A stretch of 64,000 nucleotides of DNA from Streptomyces sp. 378 (GTDB lineage: Bacteria; Actinomycetota; Actinomycetes; Streptomycetales; Streptomycetaceae). The translations under genes and the position numbers were made by a program. The DNA is taken from assembly GCF_030124145.1 (NCBI RefSeq), contig NZ_JASKMS010000003.1, forward strand, positions 62,001 to 126,000. The letters run 5' to 3'. This document shows, piece after piece, positions 17,088 to 26,026 of the stretch. The notes under the pieces were generated by a model. That model searched no databases, had not been told where the DNA came from, and saw only the letters and a program-made list of their open reading frames with translations. Position 1 is the stretch's first letter; each line of letters opens with the position of its first letter.

Positions 17088-17288
17088 TGGTTCCGCTCCA
17101 TCTTCTACCTCCAGCCCGACCCGGCCCTGATGACCAAAGCCCCGGTGCTCTTCCGACTCCACGCGATCAGCGCCCTACTGTTGTTCGCGGCCTGGCCGTT
17201 CACCCGGCTCGTGCGCATCCTCACCCCAAGCTCAGAATTTCCGTCTGTGGCAGGAGGCGGATCTGTCGGTTCCTGTCCGGCGGCGTGA
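17088..17288 (+). pseudogene. Respiratory nitrate reductase gamma subunit (NarI) C-terminal remnant
   Basis: The frame WFRSIFYLQPDPALMTKAP, then VLFRLHAISALLLFAAWPFT and RLVRILTP is typical of the last transmembrane helix region of NarI, including the heme-region histidine in LHAISA. There is no start and no upstream subunit gene. The last 20 codons before the stop do not look like a NarI tail. The remnant implies that a respiratory nitrate reductase operon once lay here. Confidence 0.75.
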
Positions 17289-17371
17289 CGTCCCCGACGG
17301 GACGCGCACCCGCTCCCGGACGTGCGGACCCGTCGATCGCGGTGTGACACGGGGCGTTCTCCGGTACGGCC

Positions 17372-17386
17372 GGGACCGATGGCCCC
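17372..17386. promoter_or_regulatory. Putative OsdR/DevR-type box upstream of PNPOx paralogue 2
   Basis: GGGACCGATGGCCCC, a 6+6 imperfect inverted repeat with GAT centre, lies 75 bp before the ATG at 17461. It is one of the best matches to the consensus. Confidence 0.65.
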
Positions 17387-17460
17387 TCATTCCCGGGTCG
17401 CATCCGGCTCAGGATGGGGTGACGCAGAACCGTGTACCAAGCGAGAGACGGGGCCGGCTG

Positions 17461-17901
17461 ATGTACACCAACGACGGTTTCCACGAACTCGGACGGCAGG
17501 AGTGCCTTCGGCGGCTGGCCAAGGTGCCCGTCGGCCGCATCGTCTACACGCGCCAGGCCCTGCCCGCCGTCTTGCCGGTGAACTTCGGTCTGGACGGCGA
17601 AGGTGCGGTGGTGCTGCGCACTTCCGCGGCCTCGGAACTGGTCCACGCGATCGACGGTGCGGTGGTCGCCTTCGAGGTCGACGACGTCGACGCGGTCCGG
17701 TACTCCGGCTGGAGCGTCATCGTCACCGGAACCGCCGTGGTGGTGACCGACCCCGCCGAGCACGAACGCCTGGCCCGCACCGTTTCGGCCTCCTGGGTGC
17801 CCTCACCGCAGGGAGTCTTCGTCCGTATCGAGCCCGAACTGGTCACCGGGCGCGAGCTCGTCGGCGGACGCACCCTGTACGGGGTGGACCTCACCGCCTG
17901 A
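17461..17901 (+). CDS. PNPOx-fold flavin/F420-binding protein, paralogue 2
   Basis: This 146-residue protein (MYTNDGFHELGRQECLRRLA) is the complete reference copy for the small PNPOx paralogues of the window. It has the conserved VGRIVYTRQALPAVLPVNF, the repeated GAVV strands, VTDPAEHERLA and the C-terminal ELVTGRELVGGRTLYGVD. The fold binds flavin or F420 at a dimer interface in characterised relatives; the reaction here is unknown. The box at 17372 upstream and its position just before the response regulator place it in the presumed regulon. Confidence 0.82.
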   Translation: MYTNDGFHELGRQECLRRLAKVPVGRIVYTRQALPAVLPVNFGLDGEGAVVLRTSAASELVHAIDGAVVAFEVDDVDAVRYSGWSVIVTGTAVVVTDPAEHERLARTVSASWVPSPQGVFVRIEPELVTGRELVGGRTLYGVDLTA

Positions 17902-18020
17902 GCCACTCCTTCTGGATTGCATCGCCGCGATCCAGCGCGCCGCACGAACCTGCACGACGCTGCCGGCGGCGGTAGCAAATCCACCAGGTGGGGAATCCGG
18001 AGAGTGGAATCCGGTAATCA

Positions 18021-18035
18021 GGGACCACTGGCCCT
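18021..18035. promoter_or_regulatory. Putative OsdR/DevR-type box upstream of the response regulator
   Basis: GGGACCACTGGCCCT lies 69 bp before the regulator ATG. Its position suggests autoregulation, as known for DevR/DosR systems. Confidence 0.65.
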
Positions 18036-18103
18036 GGCCTCCGGTCCCTCGGACGGGGAAGGATTCCCATGGAAACAGAAGAGGACATCACAAGGAGTAA
18101 CCG

Positions 18104-18796
18104 ATGGCGGACAGTGAGCAGGCCGGCACCGGAGGTCCCATCAGGGTCTTCCTCCTGGACGACCACGAGGTCGTCCGGCGCGGTGTGCACGACTTGCTGA
18201 ACGACGAGCCGGACATCACGGTGGTCGGCGAAGCCGCCACGGTCGAGCAGGCCCTGGTGCGCGTCCCCGCGCTGCGCCCCGATGTGGCGGTCCTCGACGT
18301 CCGCCTGCCCGACGGCGACGGCGTGACCGTGTGCCGTGAACTGCGCTCGAGCATGCCCGAGCTGGCCTGCCTGATGCTGACCTCGTTCGACGACGAGGAG
18401 GCCCTGTTGGACTCGATCATGGCAGGTGCGTCCGGGTACGTCCTGAAGCAGATCCAGGGCTCGGACCTGGTCTCAGCGGTGCGCACCGTGGCCCGTGGCC
18501 AGTCGCTGCTGGACCCGAGCGCCACGGCCAAGCTGATGGCAAGGTTGCGGGGAGGTCAGAAGCAGGAGGAAGAGCCGGACGCCCTGCCGGGGCTGACCGA
18601 GCGGGAGCGGGAGATCCTGGCCCTGATCGGTGAGGGCCTGACCAATCGGCAGATCGGCCAGAAGCTTTATCTGGCGGAGAAGACGGTGAAGAACCACATC
18701 TCCCGCCTGCTGGCCAAGCTGGGCGTGGAGCGTCGTATCCAGGCCGCCGTCATCGCCACTCAGGCGCAGGACCGGCTGCGCGGCGAGGGCCGCTGA
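18104..18796 (+). CDS. osdR: NarL/FixJ-family response regulator, OsdR/DevR-like
   Basis: The 230-residue regulator has a receiver domain with acidic pocket D19-D20, phosphoacceptor D65 in [12 protein letters not shown]94 and K116 (YVLKQ). A linker and a LuxR-type helix-turn-helix follow (about residues 160-220: [20 protein letters not shown] and [16 protein letters not shown]). The ribosome-binding site AAGGAGTAACC precedes the ATG. In Mycobacterium and Streptomyces, DevR/OsdR regulators respond to hypoxia and NO and switch on stress-protein, PNPOx, nitroreductase and fermentative genes. The gene set here is the same kind. The symbol is assigned by similarity of sequence and context, not by a database match. 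Confidence 0.85.
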   Translation: MADSEQAGTGGPIRVFLLDDHEVVRRGVHDLLNDEPDITVVGEAATVEQALVRVPALRPDVAVLDVRLPDGDGVTVCRELRSSMPELACLMLTSFDDEEALLDSIMAGASGYVLKQIQGSDLVSAVRTVARGQSLLDPSATAKLMARLRGGQKQEEEPDALPGLTEREREILALIGEGLTNRQIGQKLYLAEKTVKNHISRLLAKLGVERRIQAAVIATQAQDRLRGEGR

Positions 18797-18860
18797 GGCG
18801 GAGCCGGGGGAGCGGAGAGGCCTGCCGACGCCTCCCGCCCCGGCCCGCTGCCGCCGCGCA

Positions 18861-18875
18861 GGGCCGAACGGCCCC
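18861..18875. promoter_or_regulatory. Putative OsdR/DevR-type box upstream of GAPDH
   Basis: GGGCCGAACGGCCCC lies about 105 bp before the GAPDH start and is nearly identical to the hmp box at 14153. A further short palindrome, TTGGGCCCAA, follows at about 18889. Confidence 0.62.
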
Positions 18876-18981
18876 CGGTTCACCCCTCTTGGGCCCAAGC
18901 CCGCCCCCCACGACGGCGGAAGGCTGATAGCGCACCCGGACGACACCGGGCATCGCGAACCCGTCGGGGAGGACGAGGGAC

Positions 18982-20010
18982 ATGACCGTACGCGTGGGCA
19001 TCAACGGCTTCGGCCGCATCGGACGCAACTACCTGCGCTGCGCACTGGAGCGCGCGGAGAATCCTGCCGGCACTTCCATCGAGGTGGTGGCGGTCAACGA
19101 TCTCACCTCGCCGGAGGCACTGGCCCATCTGCTGGCGTACGACTCGACCTATGGGCGGCTCGGCCGCGTCGTCGAGCACGACGACAGTTCGCTGACCGTC
19201 GACGGCCACCGCGTCGCCGTCACCGCGGAGCGCGACCCCGGCGCCCTGGCCTGGGGCGACCTCGGCGTGGACGTCGTCATCGAGTCCACCGGCCGCTTCC
19301 GCACCCGCGAGCAGGCCGGCCTGCACCTGAGGGCGGGAGCGCGCAAGGTGCTGCTGTCGGTTCCGGGCAAGGGCGTCGACGCCACTGTGGTGATGGGCGT
19401 CAATGAAGGAACGTACGACCCGGACCGGCATCACGTGGTTTCCAACGCTTCCTGCACCACCAACTGCGTGGCCCCGATGGTGAAGGTGCTTGACGAACAC
19501 TTCGGCCTCGTCAAGGGGCTGATGACCACCATCCACGGCTACACCAACGACCAGGTGGTCCTCGACGGCCCGCACAAGGACCTGCGCCGGGGCCGCAGCG
19601 CCGCTGTCAACATCATCCCCACCAGTACAGGTGCGGCCCGCGCGGTCGGCCTCGTCCTGCCGGAACTGTCCGGCACCCTGGACGGCATGGCCGTACGCGT
19701 CCCCGTCGAGGACGGGTCGCTGACCGACCTGAGCGTGGTGCTCGACCGGCCGGCGACCGCCGACGAGGTCAACGCGGCCTTCCGGGAGGCCGCCGACGGG
19801 CCGCTGAAGGGCACCCTGCGGGTGTCCGACGCGCCGATCGTCTCCCGCGACGTCGTGGGGGACCCCGCCTCGTGCGTCCTGGACGCCCCGCTGACCCAGG
19901 CCCACGGCGATCTGGTGAAGGTCTTCGGCTGGTACGACAACGAGTGGGGGTACACCAACCGGCTGCTCGACCTCACGGAGTACGTCGCCGCGAGGTTGCC
20001 GCGGACCTGA
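18982..20010 (+). CDS. gap: Glyceraldehyde-3-phosphate dehydrogenase, type I
   Basis: The 342-residue protein has the NAD fold (VGINGFGRIGRNYLRCALE), catalytic cysteine in SNASCTTNC, the general-base histidine in TTIHGYTNDQ and the C-terminal WYDNEWGYTNRLLDL. It is full length. It sits between the response regulator and the sensor kinase and has its own regulator-type box, so it is probably a hypoxia-inducible second GAPDH rather than the housekeeping one; that is an inference from context. Confidence 0.92.
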   Translation: MTVRVGINGFGRIGRNYLRCALERAENPAGTSIEVVAVNDLTSPEALAHLLAYDSTYGRLGRVVEHDDSSLTVDGHRVAVTAERDPGALAWGDLGVDVVIESTGRFRTREQAGLHLRAGARKVLLSVPGKGVDATVVMGVNEGTYDPDRHHVVSNASCTTNCVAPMVKVLDEHFGLVKGLMTTIHGYTNDQVVLDGPHKDLRRGRSAAVNIIPTSTGAARAVGLVLPELSGTLDGMAVRVPVEDGSLTDLSVVLDRPATADEVNAAFREAADGPLKGTLRVSDAPIVSRDVVGDPASCVLDAPLTQAHGDLVKVFGWYDNEWGYTNRLLDLTEYVAARLPRT

Positions 20011-20131
20011 CCCGGCCTGGCGTGCTCTCCCTCCTGGCGGGGCTGATCTCGTGTCCTCCTCGCGCGCCGACCGCTACCGTGGCAGATGAGCGGACGGCGG
20101 TCGGCTCTACGCGGATAGTGGGAGGATCACG

Positions 20132-21874
20132 TTGCCAAGCTCCGAGGAGGCTCCGAAGGCCCAGGTAAAGCTGCCCCAGCTCAGGCTGGACGAGCTGCTG
20201 GAGGAGTTGCAGGCCCGCATCGACGCGGCCCGGGGGACCCAGGACCGGGTGCACAGTCTGCTGGAAGCGGTGCTGTCGGTCGGCCGGGAACTCGACCTGG
20301 AGCAGGCGCTGTACAGCATCGTGGAGGCCGCGACGGCACTGGTGGACGCGCAGTACGGCGCACTCGGTGTGATCGGCCCGGACGGCAAGCGGCTGTCGGC
20401 CTTCCACACGGTCGGCGTCAGCGAGGACCAGATCGCCCGCATCGGGAACTACCCGGAGGGGCACGGCATCCTGGGTGAGCTGATCCGCCACCCCGAGCCG
20501 CTGCGCCTGCCGAAGCTCTCCGAGCATCCGGCCTCCTACGGTTTCCCGCCGCACCATCCTCCGATGAACACGTTCCTGGGCGTTCCCATCCGGGTCAGAA
20601 ACCAGGTGTTCGGCAACCTGTACCTGACCGAAAAGCGGGGCGGGACCGACTTCGACGACGAGGACGAGGCCGTCCTGTCCACCCTCGCCGTGGCCGCTGG
20701 CGTCGCCATCGACAACGCCCGTCTGTACGAGGAATCCCGGCTGCGTGAGCGGTGGCTGCAAGCGAACGCCGAGATCACCCACAGCCTGATGTCCGGCGGC
20801 GACCAAGCGGAGGTACTGCGGCTGATCGCCGAGCGAGCGCGGGACATCACCGGCGCCGGACTCGCCGTGGTCGCGGTGCCGATGAAAGACACGGATACGC
20901 TCACCGTGGAGCTGGCCATCGGCCGGCAGGCGGAGGCCCACCGCGGACTGGTGCTGCCCGTCGAGGGCAGCCTCATCGGGCGGGCCTTCGCCGACGTGGC
21001 ACCGGTGACCAGCCCGAGCGTCTCCCAGGACGACGGGATCTCGGCTGGTTCGCCGCGTTTTTCAGGCCTGGGTCCGGCCGTCGCCGTGCCCGTGGGGACG
21101 GGGGACGGCGTACGCGGGGTCGTGCTGCTGGTGCGTGAGGCGGGCGCGAACGAGTTCACCCAGAAGGAGATGGAGCCGCTGCAGGGCTTCGCCGCGCAGG
21201 CCGCGGTCGCCATGGAACTCGCCGAACGCCGTAAGGACGCCGAACAGATCGCTGTTCTTGAAGATCGCGACCGGATCGCCCGGGACCTGCACGACCTGGC
21301 CATCCAGCGGCTGTTCGCCACCGGGATGACCCTGCAGAGCGCCGGCCGCCTCATCGAGCACGCGCAGGCCTCGGAGCGCGTGTTGCGGGCCGTTGACGAC
21401 CTCGATGAAACCATCAAGATCATTCGGTCGACGATCTTCGGCCTGCGCACGCGCGACGACGACGCGGCCCCCAGCCTGCGGGCCCGAGCGGTACGCGTGG
21501 TCGGTGAGGCCGCGCCCGTCCTGGGCTTCGCGCCCAGTGTGCGCATGGAGGGACTGCTCGACACCCATGTTCCGAAGGAGACCGCCGACCACATCGTGGC
21601 CGTGCTGTCCGAGTCCCTCACCAACATCGCCCGCCACGCGCACGCCGACCGCGCCGAGGTGGTGCTGGAGACCGACGGCAACGAGGTGCGCCTCACGGTC
21701 ACCGACAACGGTGTGGGCGTACCCGAGGGGGGCCGCCGCAGCGGCCTCGCCAACATGGCCGAGCGGGCCAGGAAGCTCGGCGGGGACATGGAACTCGCCG
21801 GCCGGGACGGCGGCGGTACACGACTGCGGTGGCACGCCCCGGTGAGGGAAGGGCAGGGCCCCTCGGGTAGGTGA
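20132..21874 (+). CDS. osdK: DevS/OsdK-like sensor histidine kinase with two GAF domains
   Basis: This 580-residue soluble kinase starts at TTG (GGGAGG 7 bases upstream). GAF-A (residues 45-200) contains FPPHHPPMNTFLGVPIRVRN. H142 in HPPM aligns with the heme-ligand histidine H149 of mycobacterial DevS, so heme-based O2/NO/redox sensing is expected. GAF-B (215-365) follows, then the HisKA_3 dimerisation helix with phospho-histidine H387 in ARDLHDLAIQRLFATG. The HATPase has VTDNGVGVPEG and a GGT(R)L end. It is the expected partner of the regulator at 18104, although a GAPDH gene lies between them. Confidence 0.87.
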   Translation: MPSSEEAPKAQVKLPQLRLDELLEELQARIDAARGTQDRVHSLLEAVLSVGRELDLEQALYSIVEAATALVDAQYGALGVIGPDGKRLSAFHTVGVSEDQIARIGNYPEGHGILGELIRHPEPLRLPKLSEHPASYGFPPHHPPMNTFLGVPIRVRNQVFGNLYLTEKRGGTDFDDEDEAVLSTLAVAAGVAIDNARLYEESRLRERWLQANAEITHSLMSGGDQAEVLRLIAERARDITGAGLAVVAVPMKDTDTLTVELAIGRQAEAHRGLVLPVEGSLIGRAFADVAPVTSPSVSQDDGISAGSPRFSGLGPAVAVPVGTGDGVRGVVLLVREAGANEFTQKEMEPLQGFAAQAAVAMELAERRKDAEQIAVLEDRDRIARDLHDLAIQRLFATGMTLQSAGRLIEHAQASERVLRAVDDLDETIKIIRSTIFGLRTRDDDAAPSLRARAVRVVGEAAPVLGFAPSVRMEGLLDTHVPKETADHIVAVLSESLTNIARHAHADRAEVVLETDGNEVRLTVTDNGVGVPEGGRRSGLANMAERARKLGGDMELAGRDGGGTRLRWHAPVREGQGPSGR

Positions 21875-22005
21875 TCAGCCCCGAGGCACCAGGTGCCTTT
21901 GGGCGGGAAGGACGCCGGGACGCCACCCAGTGGTGCGGGACCCTGCTCGGCGTGACCCTGGAAGGGCGAGCCAAGAGCGGACCCACCGAGGTAAACGGCA
22001 CCGTC

Positions 22006-22914
22006 ATGCACGCTCAGCTGGGCGATCTGCTGATCGTCGAAAGTCCGGCCTCCGGCACCGCTCGACGCGACGGCGAGATCGTCGGGCTGCACCACGACGA
22101 CGGAACGCCCCCGTACGACGTGCGATGGTCGGACACGGGCCAGGTCACGCTCGTGTTCCCCGGGCCGGACGCACACGTCCAGCACCTCCACACCGAGGCC
22201 GCAGCGCCAGGCGGGACGACGGACCCGAGCACGACAGCCGCCACCGCGACCCGCCCCCCGCAGCGCAGCGACGCAGCCCGGGGACGTGGGGCGGCGCGTG
22301 GCGGCCGCACGTCGGCGACAAGGCCTCAGCCGGGAGGAAACGGCCCGCCGCGCCCACATGGCGCCGGAGTACCTCGCCTACCTGGAGGAACATCCTTCGG
22401 ATCCCAGTCTGGCGACGCTGCTGCGACTGGCCGACGCCCTCGGCACCCGGCTCGTCGAACCCGGGGCGGTGACCAGGATCTGCCACCAGGGCAGGGGCAC
22501 GCCCTCCTGCACCCCCGCCTGAGGGAACTCAGCCAGGAGGAGTGCCGCACCCTGCTGTCCACGCACGGTGTGGGGCGCGTTTCTGTGACCACCCCTGACG
22601 GCCCGGCCGTGCTCCCGGTCAACTACGACGTGGTCGACGACGCCCTCGTCTTCCGCACCTCGCCGGACGAGGCTCCCGCCGCGGCCGTCGGCACGGAGGT
22701 CGCCTTCGAGGTGGACCACATCGACGATGCGATGAGCCAGGGCTGGAGCGTTCTCGCGGTCGGCCGGGCCGAGGCCGTCAGAGACCCCGACGAGGTGCGC
22801 CGCCTGGACACGCGGGCCCATACCGATCCGTGGCCGGGGGAAGGACGCACGTTGTGGGCGATGATCCGGCCCGTCCGCGTGACAGGGCGTCGTATCACGC
22901 CGGCGGACCGGTGA
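22006..22914 (+). pseudogene. DUF1918 - XRE helix-turn-helix - PNPOx gene with two compensating frameshifts
   Basis: The frame starting at ATG 22006 encodes a DUF1918 domain (MHAQLGDLLIVESPASGTA, LVFPGPDAHV). The next recognisable domain, a XRE helix-turn-helix (GLSREETARRAHMAPEYLAY, DPSLATLLRLADALGT), is in the +1 frame at about 22277-22465. The PNPOx domain (DLPPGQGHALLHPRLRELS, VGRVSVTTPDGPAVLPVNYD) is back in the first frame to the stop at 22914. The first frame is open throughout, so a 302-residue protein can be made, but its middle would be scrambled. Related actinobacterial proteins carry the HTH and PNPOx domains as one reading frame. Confidence 0.7.
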
Positions 22915-23149
22915 GCGGATCACCCGGCCTCCAGCCCCTCGCGGGCCGTGCAAAGTGGCCAGGTGGGCCTGACGGGGCGGGCCGCGGGCGACACACCAGG
23001 GCTGAGGGCTGAGTGGCCTGAACCCGGTGGCGGCTCTCCGCCGCGCAGGGCCACGCCCAACACCAGGCACAGCTGTCCGGTTCGCGGCACGAGCGCGGCG
23101 GACCGGACAGCCGGCCCGCCGCCTTGGGACCCGCCGGGTTCGTCGTATC

Positions 23150-23186
23150 GCGCTGAACGGCCCCCCGGCCCAGGGCCGTTCAGCCC
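23150..23186. promoter_or_regulatory. Pair of inverted OsdR/DevR-type boxes upstream of the DoxX-like gene
   Basis: GCGCTGAACGGCCC (23150-23163) and GGGCCGTTCAGCCC (23173-23186) are opposite orientations of the same sequence, with start points 23 bp apart. A third degenerate copy, GGGACCCGCCGGGTT, lies at 23126. Paired boxes about two helical turns apart are usual for cooperative DevR binding. Confidence 0.58.
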
Positions 23187-23284
23187 GCGGTCGTGGACCT
23201 TCGGCCTCCGGTGCGAACCGGCGCCGCCCATGAAAGTGAACGGTGTCAGGAACCAACCGGACCATCCCCGAAGGGATCACCGTC

Positions 23285-23914
23285 ATGGCCGTGCACGATC
23301 ACTCACACCGGAGTGCGGGTCTCCACCTGCCGTCGTTCCGAGGGAACAGGACGTCCACCGCACCCGAGTCCGCCGTGTCGGCACGCGACGACACGCACAC
23401 CGCGCGGGCCTACGTCTTCGGTTCGGTGCGCCTCCTCATGGGTTTCGTCTTCCTGTGGGCCTTCCTGGACAAGACGTTCGGCTTTGGTTACGCCACCCCG
23501 TCCGGCAAGGGCTGGATCGACGGCGGATCGCCGACGAAGGGGTTCCTCGGCTCAGTGTCCGTCGGGCCGATGGAGTCGACGTTCCACGAGTGGGCCGGCG
23601 CGGCCTGGGCGGACTGGCTGTTCATGCTCGGCCTGCTGGGCATCGGCCTGGCACTGGTCGCCGGGATCGGACTGCGCCTGGCCGCGATGGCGGGGACCGC
23701 GATGATGGCGCTGATGTGGGTCGCGGAGTGGCCACCGGCCCAGCACCTCTCGGACGGTTCGCCGAGCATGTCGACGAACCCCTTCGCCGACTACCACCTC
23801 GTCTACGCCGCCGTCCTGATCGCCCTGGCCGCCGTCTCCGCGGGCGACACCCTGGGGGCCGGCCGGCTCTGGGCCAGGCTCCGGTTCGTCCGCGACAACG
23901 GCTGGCTGCGCTGA
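23285..23914 (+). CDS. DoxX-like membrane protein
   Basis: The 209-residue product has four hydrophobic helices with motifs typical of DoxX/DoxD membrane proteins: VRLLMGFVFLWAFLDKTFGF in the first helix and LGLLGIGLALVAGIGLRLAA later. Between the first two helices is an extracytoplasmic loop with GWIDGGSPTKGFL. The role is unknown; DoxX proteins are often tied to redox or thiol stress. ATG 23285 has AAGGGA before it, while GTG 23243 is an alternative start. Twin regulator boxes lie 100 bp upstream. Confidence 0.75.
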   Translation: MAVHDHSHRSAGLHLPSFRGNRTSTAPESAVSARDDTHTARAYVFGSVRLLMGFVFLWAFLDKTFGFGYATPSGKGWIDGGSPTKGFLGSVSVGPMESTFHEWAGAAWADWLFMLGLLGIGLALVAGIGLRLAAMAGTAMMALMWVAEWPPAQHLSDGSPSMSTNPFADYHLVYAAVLIALAAVSAGDTLGAGRLWARLRFVRDNGWLR

Positions 23915-23987
23915 ACGCGGGGATTGCGGTGGGCTCGCCACCGGGCCCACCGCCCGGGCGGTGGGAGGGACGGTCGGGTCCCGGTCC

Positions 23988-24002
23988 GGGACCAGTGGCC
24001 CC
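23988..24002. promoter_or_regulatory. Putative OsdR/DevR-type box upstream of USP
   Basis: GGGACCAGTGGCCCC lies 69 bp before the USP start at 24071. A second half-like element GGGTCCCGGTCC immediately precedes it. Confidence 0.63.
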
Positions 24003-24070
24003 TGCACTGCCCGCCGCCCGCGCACGACCCTCGAATCGGACCCCTTGCTTCACTTCTGGAGGTTGAGAGC

Positions 24071-24982
24071 ATGTCCCGCACGATCACCGTAGGTCTCGAC
24101 GGCTCGTCCGAGAGCCGGGCCGCCGCCGAGTGGGCGGCCAGGGAAGCGAAGCTACGCGGGCTGGCGCTCAAGCTCGTCCATGTCTGGCAGCCGGTGCCGG
24201 TGCCGGAGCCGATGGCCCAGGCACCGCTCCTCGGTGCCGAGACCCACCAGCACTGGACCGAGCGGATCCCGCGCGAAGCCGCCGCGGGTCTGCGGTTGCG
24301 GCACCCGGGCGTCGAGGTGAGCACGGAGCAGCTCTCCGGCAACGCCGCCGAGGCGCTGTGCTCGGCGGCGGAGGAGTCCGCGCTGCTGGTCCTGGGGTCG
24401 CGCGGCATGAGCGGGATCGGCGGGTTCCTGGTCGGCTCCGTCGGCCAGGCCGTCCTGGCGCACGCCGAGCTGCCGGTCGTCCTGGTGCGCGCGGGAGAGC
24501 AGGCCGCCGACGAGCACGAGATGGACCCCACCGGCATTCCGTCGGCGGCGGCCCCTTACCGGCCCGTCGTGCTCGGCATGGACACCGGCCGGCCGGATGA
24601 AGGACTGATCGAGTTCGCCTTCGACGCGGCGGTGCGCCGCGCCACGTCCCTGAGGGTCGTCCACGGCTGGAACCCGCCGCCCCACTACGCCTACGGCTTG
24701 TCAGCCGACCCCGGATTTCACGACACCCTCGCCCAGAGCGAGGCCGCCGGCCTGGCGGAGGTGCTGCGCCCGTGGCGGCAGAAGTTCCCGGACGTCGAGG
24801 TTCTGGAGGAGTCCCGCTCCGGCAGCCCGGCCCTGCACCTGATCGACGCCTCCCGCGAGGCATCCCTCGTCGTCGTGGGCCGCCGGGTCCGCCGCAACCC
24901 GCTCGGCGCCCACATCGGTCCCGTCACGCACGCCGTCCTGCACCACGCCACCGCGCCCGTCGCCGTCGTCCCGCACGACTGA
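24071..24982 (+). CDS. Universal stress protein, tandem two-domain
   Basis: This 303-residue protein has two USP domains. The first has VGLDGSSESRAAAEWAAREA and the ATP-binding pattern G-x2-G-x9-GS in GSRGMSGIGGFLVGSV. The second (from VVLGMDTGRPDEGLIEFAFD) has a degenerate nucleotide loop, GRRVRRNPLGAHIGPV. Such proteins bind ATP and modulate survival under stress, and tandem USPs are typical DevR-regulon products. ATG 24071 follows GGAGG. The alcohol dehydrogenase gene starts 21 bp after its stop, so the two are probably one operon. Confidence 0.88.
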   Translation: MSRTITVGLDGSSESRAAAEWAAREAKLRGLALKLVHVWQPVPVPEPMAQAPLLGAETHQHWTERIPREAAAGLRLRHPGVEVSTEQLSGNAAEALCSAAEESALLVLGSRGMSGIGGFLVGSVGQAVLAHAELPVVLVRAGEQAADEHEMDPTGIPSAAAPYRPVVLGMDTGRPDEGLIEFAFDAAVRRATSLRVVHGWNPPPHYAYGLSADPGFHDTLAQSEAAGLAEVLRPWRQKFPDVEVLEESRSGSPALHLIDASREASLVVVGRRVRRNPLGAHIGPVTHAVLHHATAPVAVVPHD

Positions 24983-25003
24983 GCATCCTGAGGAGAAGCA
25001 ACC

Positions 25004-26026
25004 ATGAAGGCAGCAGTCGTCCGGGCCTTCGGTGAACCGCTGGTCATCGAGGAGCGCCCCGACCCCGAGCCCGGCCCCGGCCAGATCCGTGTCCGTCTCG
25101 AGGCGTCCGGGCTGTGCCACACCGACATCCACGCCGCGCACGGGGACTGGCCGGTCAAGCCGAACCCGCCGTTCGTGCCCGGGCACGAGGGCGTGGGTCT
25201 GGTGGAGGCCCTCGGCGAGGGCGTCACCCACCTGGCCGTCGGGCAGCGGGTCGCGGTGCCCTGGCTGGGCCGGGCCTGCGGGCGGTGCGAGCACTGCCTG
25301 TCCGGCTGGGAGACGCTGTGCGAGCAGCAGATCAACACCGGCTATGGCTGCGACGGGGGATACGCGGAGAAGATGCTGGCTTGGGCCGACTTCGCCCAGC
25401 TGGTGCCTGAGGGCGTCACCCCGTTCGACGCGGCCCCGCTGACCTGCGCGGGCGTGACGACGTACAAGGCCCTGAAGGTCGCCGACGTCCGGCCCGCCCA
25501 GCTCGTCGCGATCTCCGGCGTCGGCGGCCTCGGACACCTGGCCGTGCAGTACGCGAAGATCGCCGGAGCCACCGTCGCCGCGATCGACGTCACCGACGAC
25601 AAACTGCGGCTTGCCCGTGAGCTGGGTGCCGATCTCGTCATCGACGCCCGCAAGGACGACGTGGGAGCGGTGCTGAAGCGACACGGCGGTGCGCACGCGG
25701 CGATCGCGCTCGCGGTGAACGAGGCCGCGTTCACGGCGGTCAACTCCGGTCTGCGCCGGGGCGGCAAGCTGGTGATGGTGGCGCTGCCCGCACGCGGCAC
25801 GATCCAGGTGCCGATCTTCGACACGGTCCTGAACGGCACCAGTGTGATCGGCTCGATCGTCGGCACCCGGCAGGACCTCGCCGAGGTCTTCCAGCTCCAC
25901 GCGGCCGGCCGGACGAAGGTCATCTACGAGACCCGCCCGCTCGCCGCCGTCAATGACTCCATCGACGAGGTGCTGCGCGGCGAGGTCAAGGCCCGCATCG
26001 TCTTCGACCTGGGAGTACGGTCATGA
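25004..26026 (+). CDS. Zinc-dependent alcohol dehydrogenase (AdhP/AdhT type)
   Basis: The 340-residue enzyme has the catalytic zinc ligands Cys in GLCHTDIH, His-Glu in GHEGVG and a later Cys in TCAGVT. The structural-zinc cluster is CGRCEHCLSGWETLC and the NAD fold GVGGLGHLAVQYA. It would reduce acetaldehyde to ethanol, or the reverse, in fermentative metabolism. An AGGAG site precedes the ATG. The stop overlaps the ATG of the following USP gene by 4 bp, so translation is coupled. Confidence 0.9.
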   Translation: MKAAVVRAFGEPLVIEERPDPEPGPGQIRVRLEASGLCHTDIHAAHGDWPVKPNPPFVPGHEGVGLVEALGEGVTHLAVGQRVAVPWLGRACGRCEHCLSGWETLCEQQINTGYGCDGGYAEKMLAWADFAQLVPEGVTPFDAAPLTCAGVTTYKALKVADVRPAQLVAISGVGGLGHLAVQYAKIAGATVAAIDVTDDKLRLARELGADLVIDARKDDVGAVLKRHGGAHAAIALAVNEAAFTAVNSGLRRGGKLVMVALPARGTIQVPIFDTVLNGTSVIGSIVGTRQDLAEVFQLHAAGRTKVIYETRPLAAVNDSIDEVLRGEVKARIVFDLGVRS

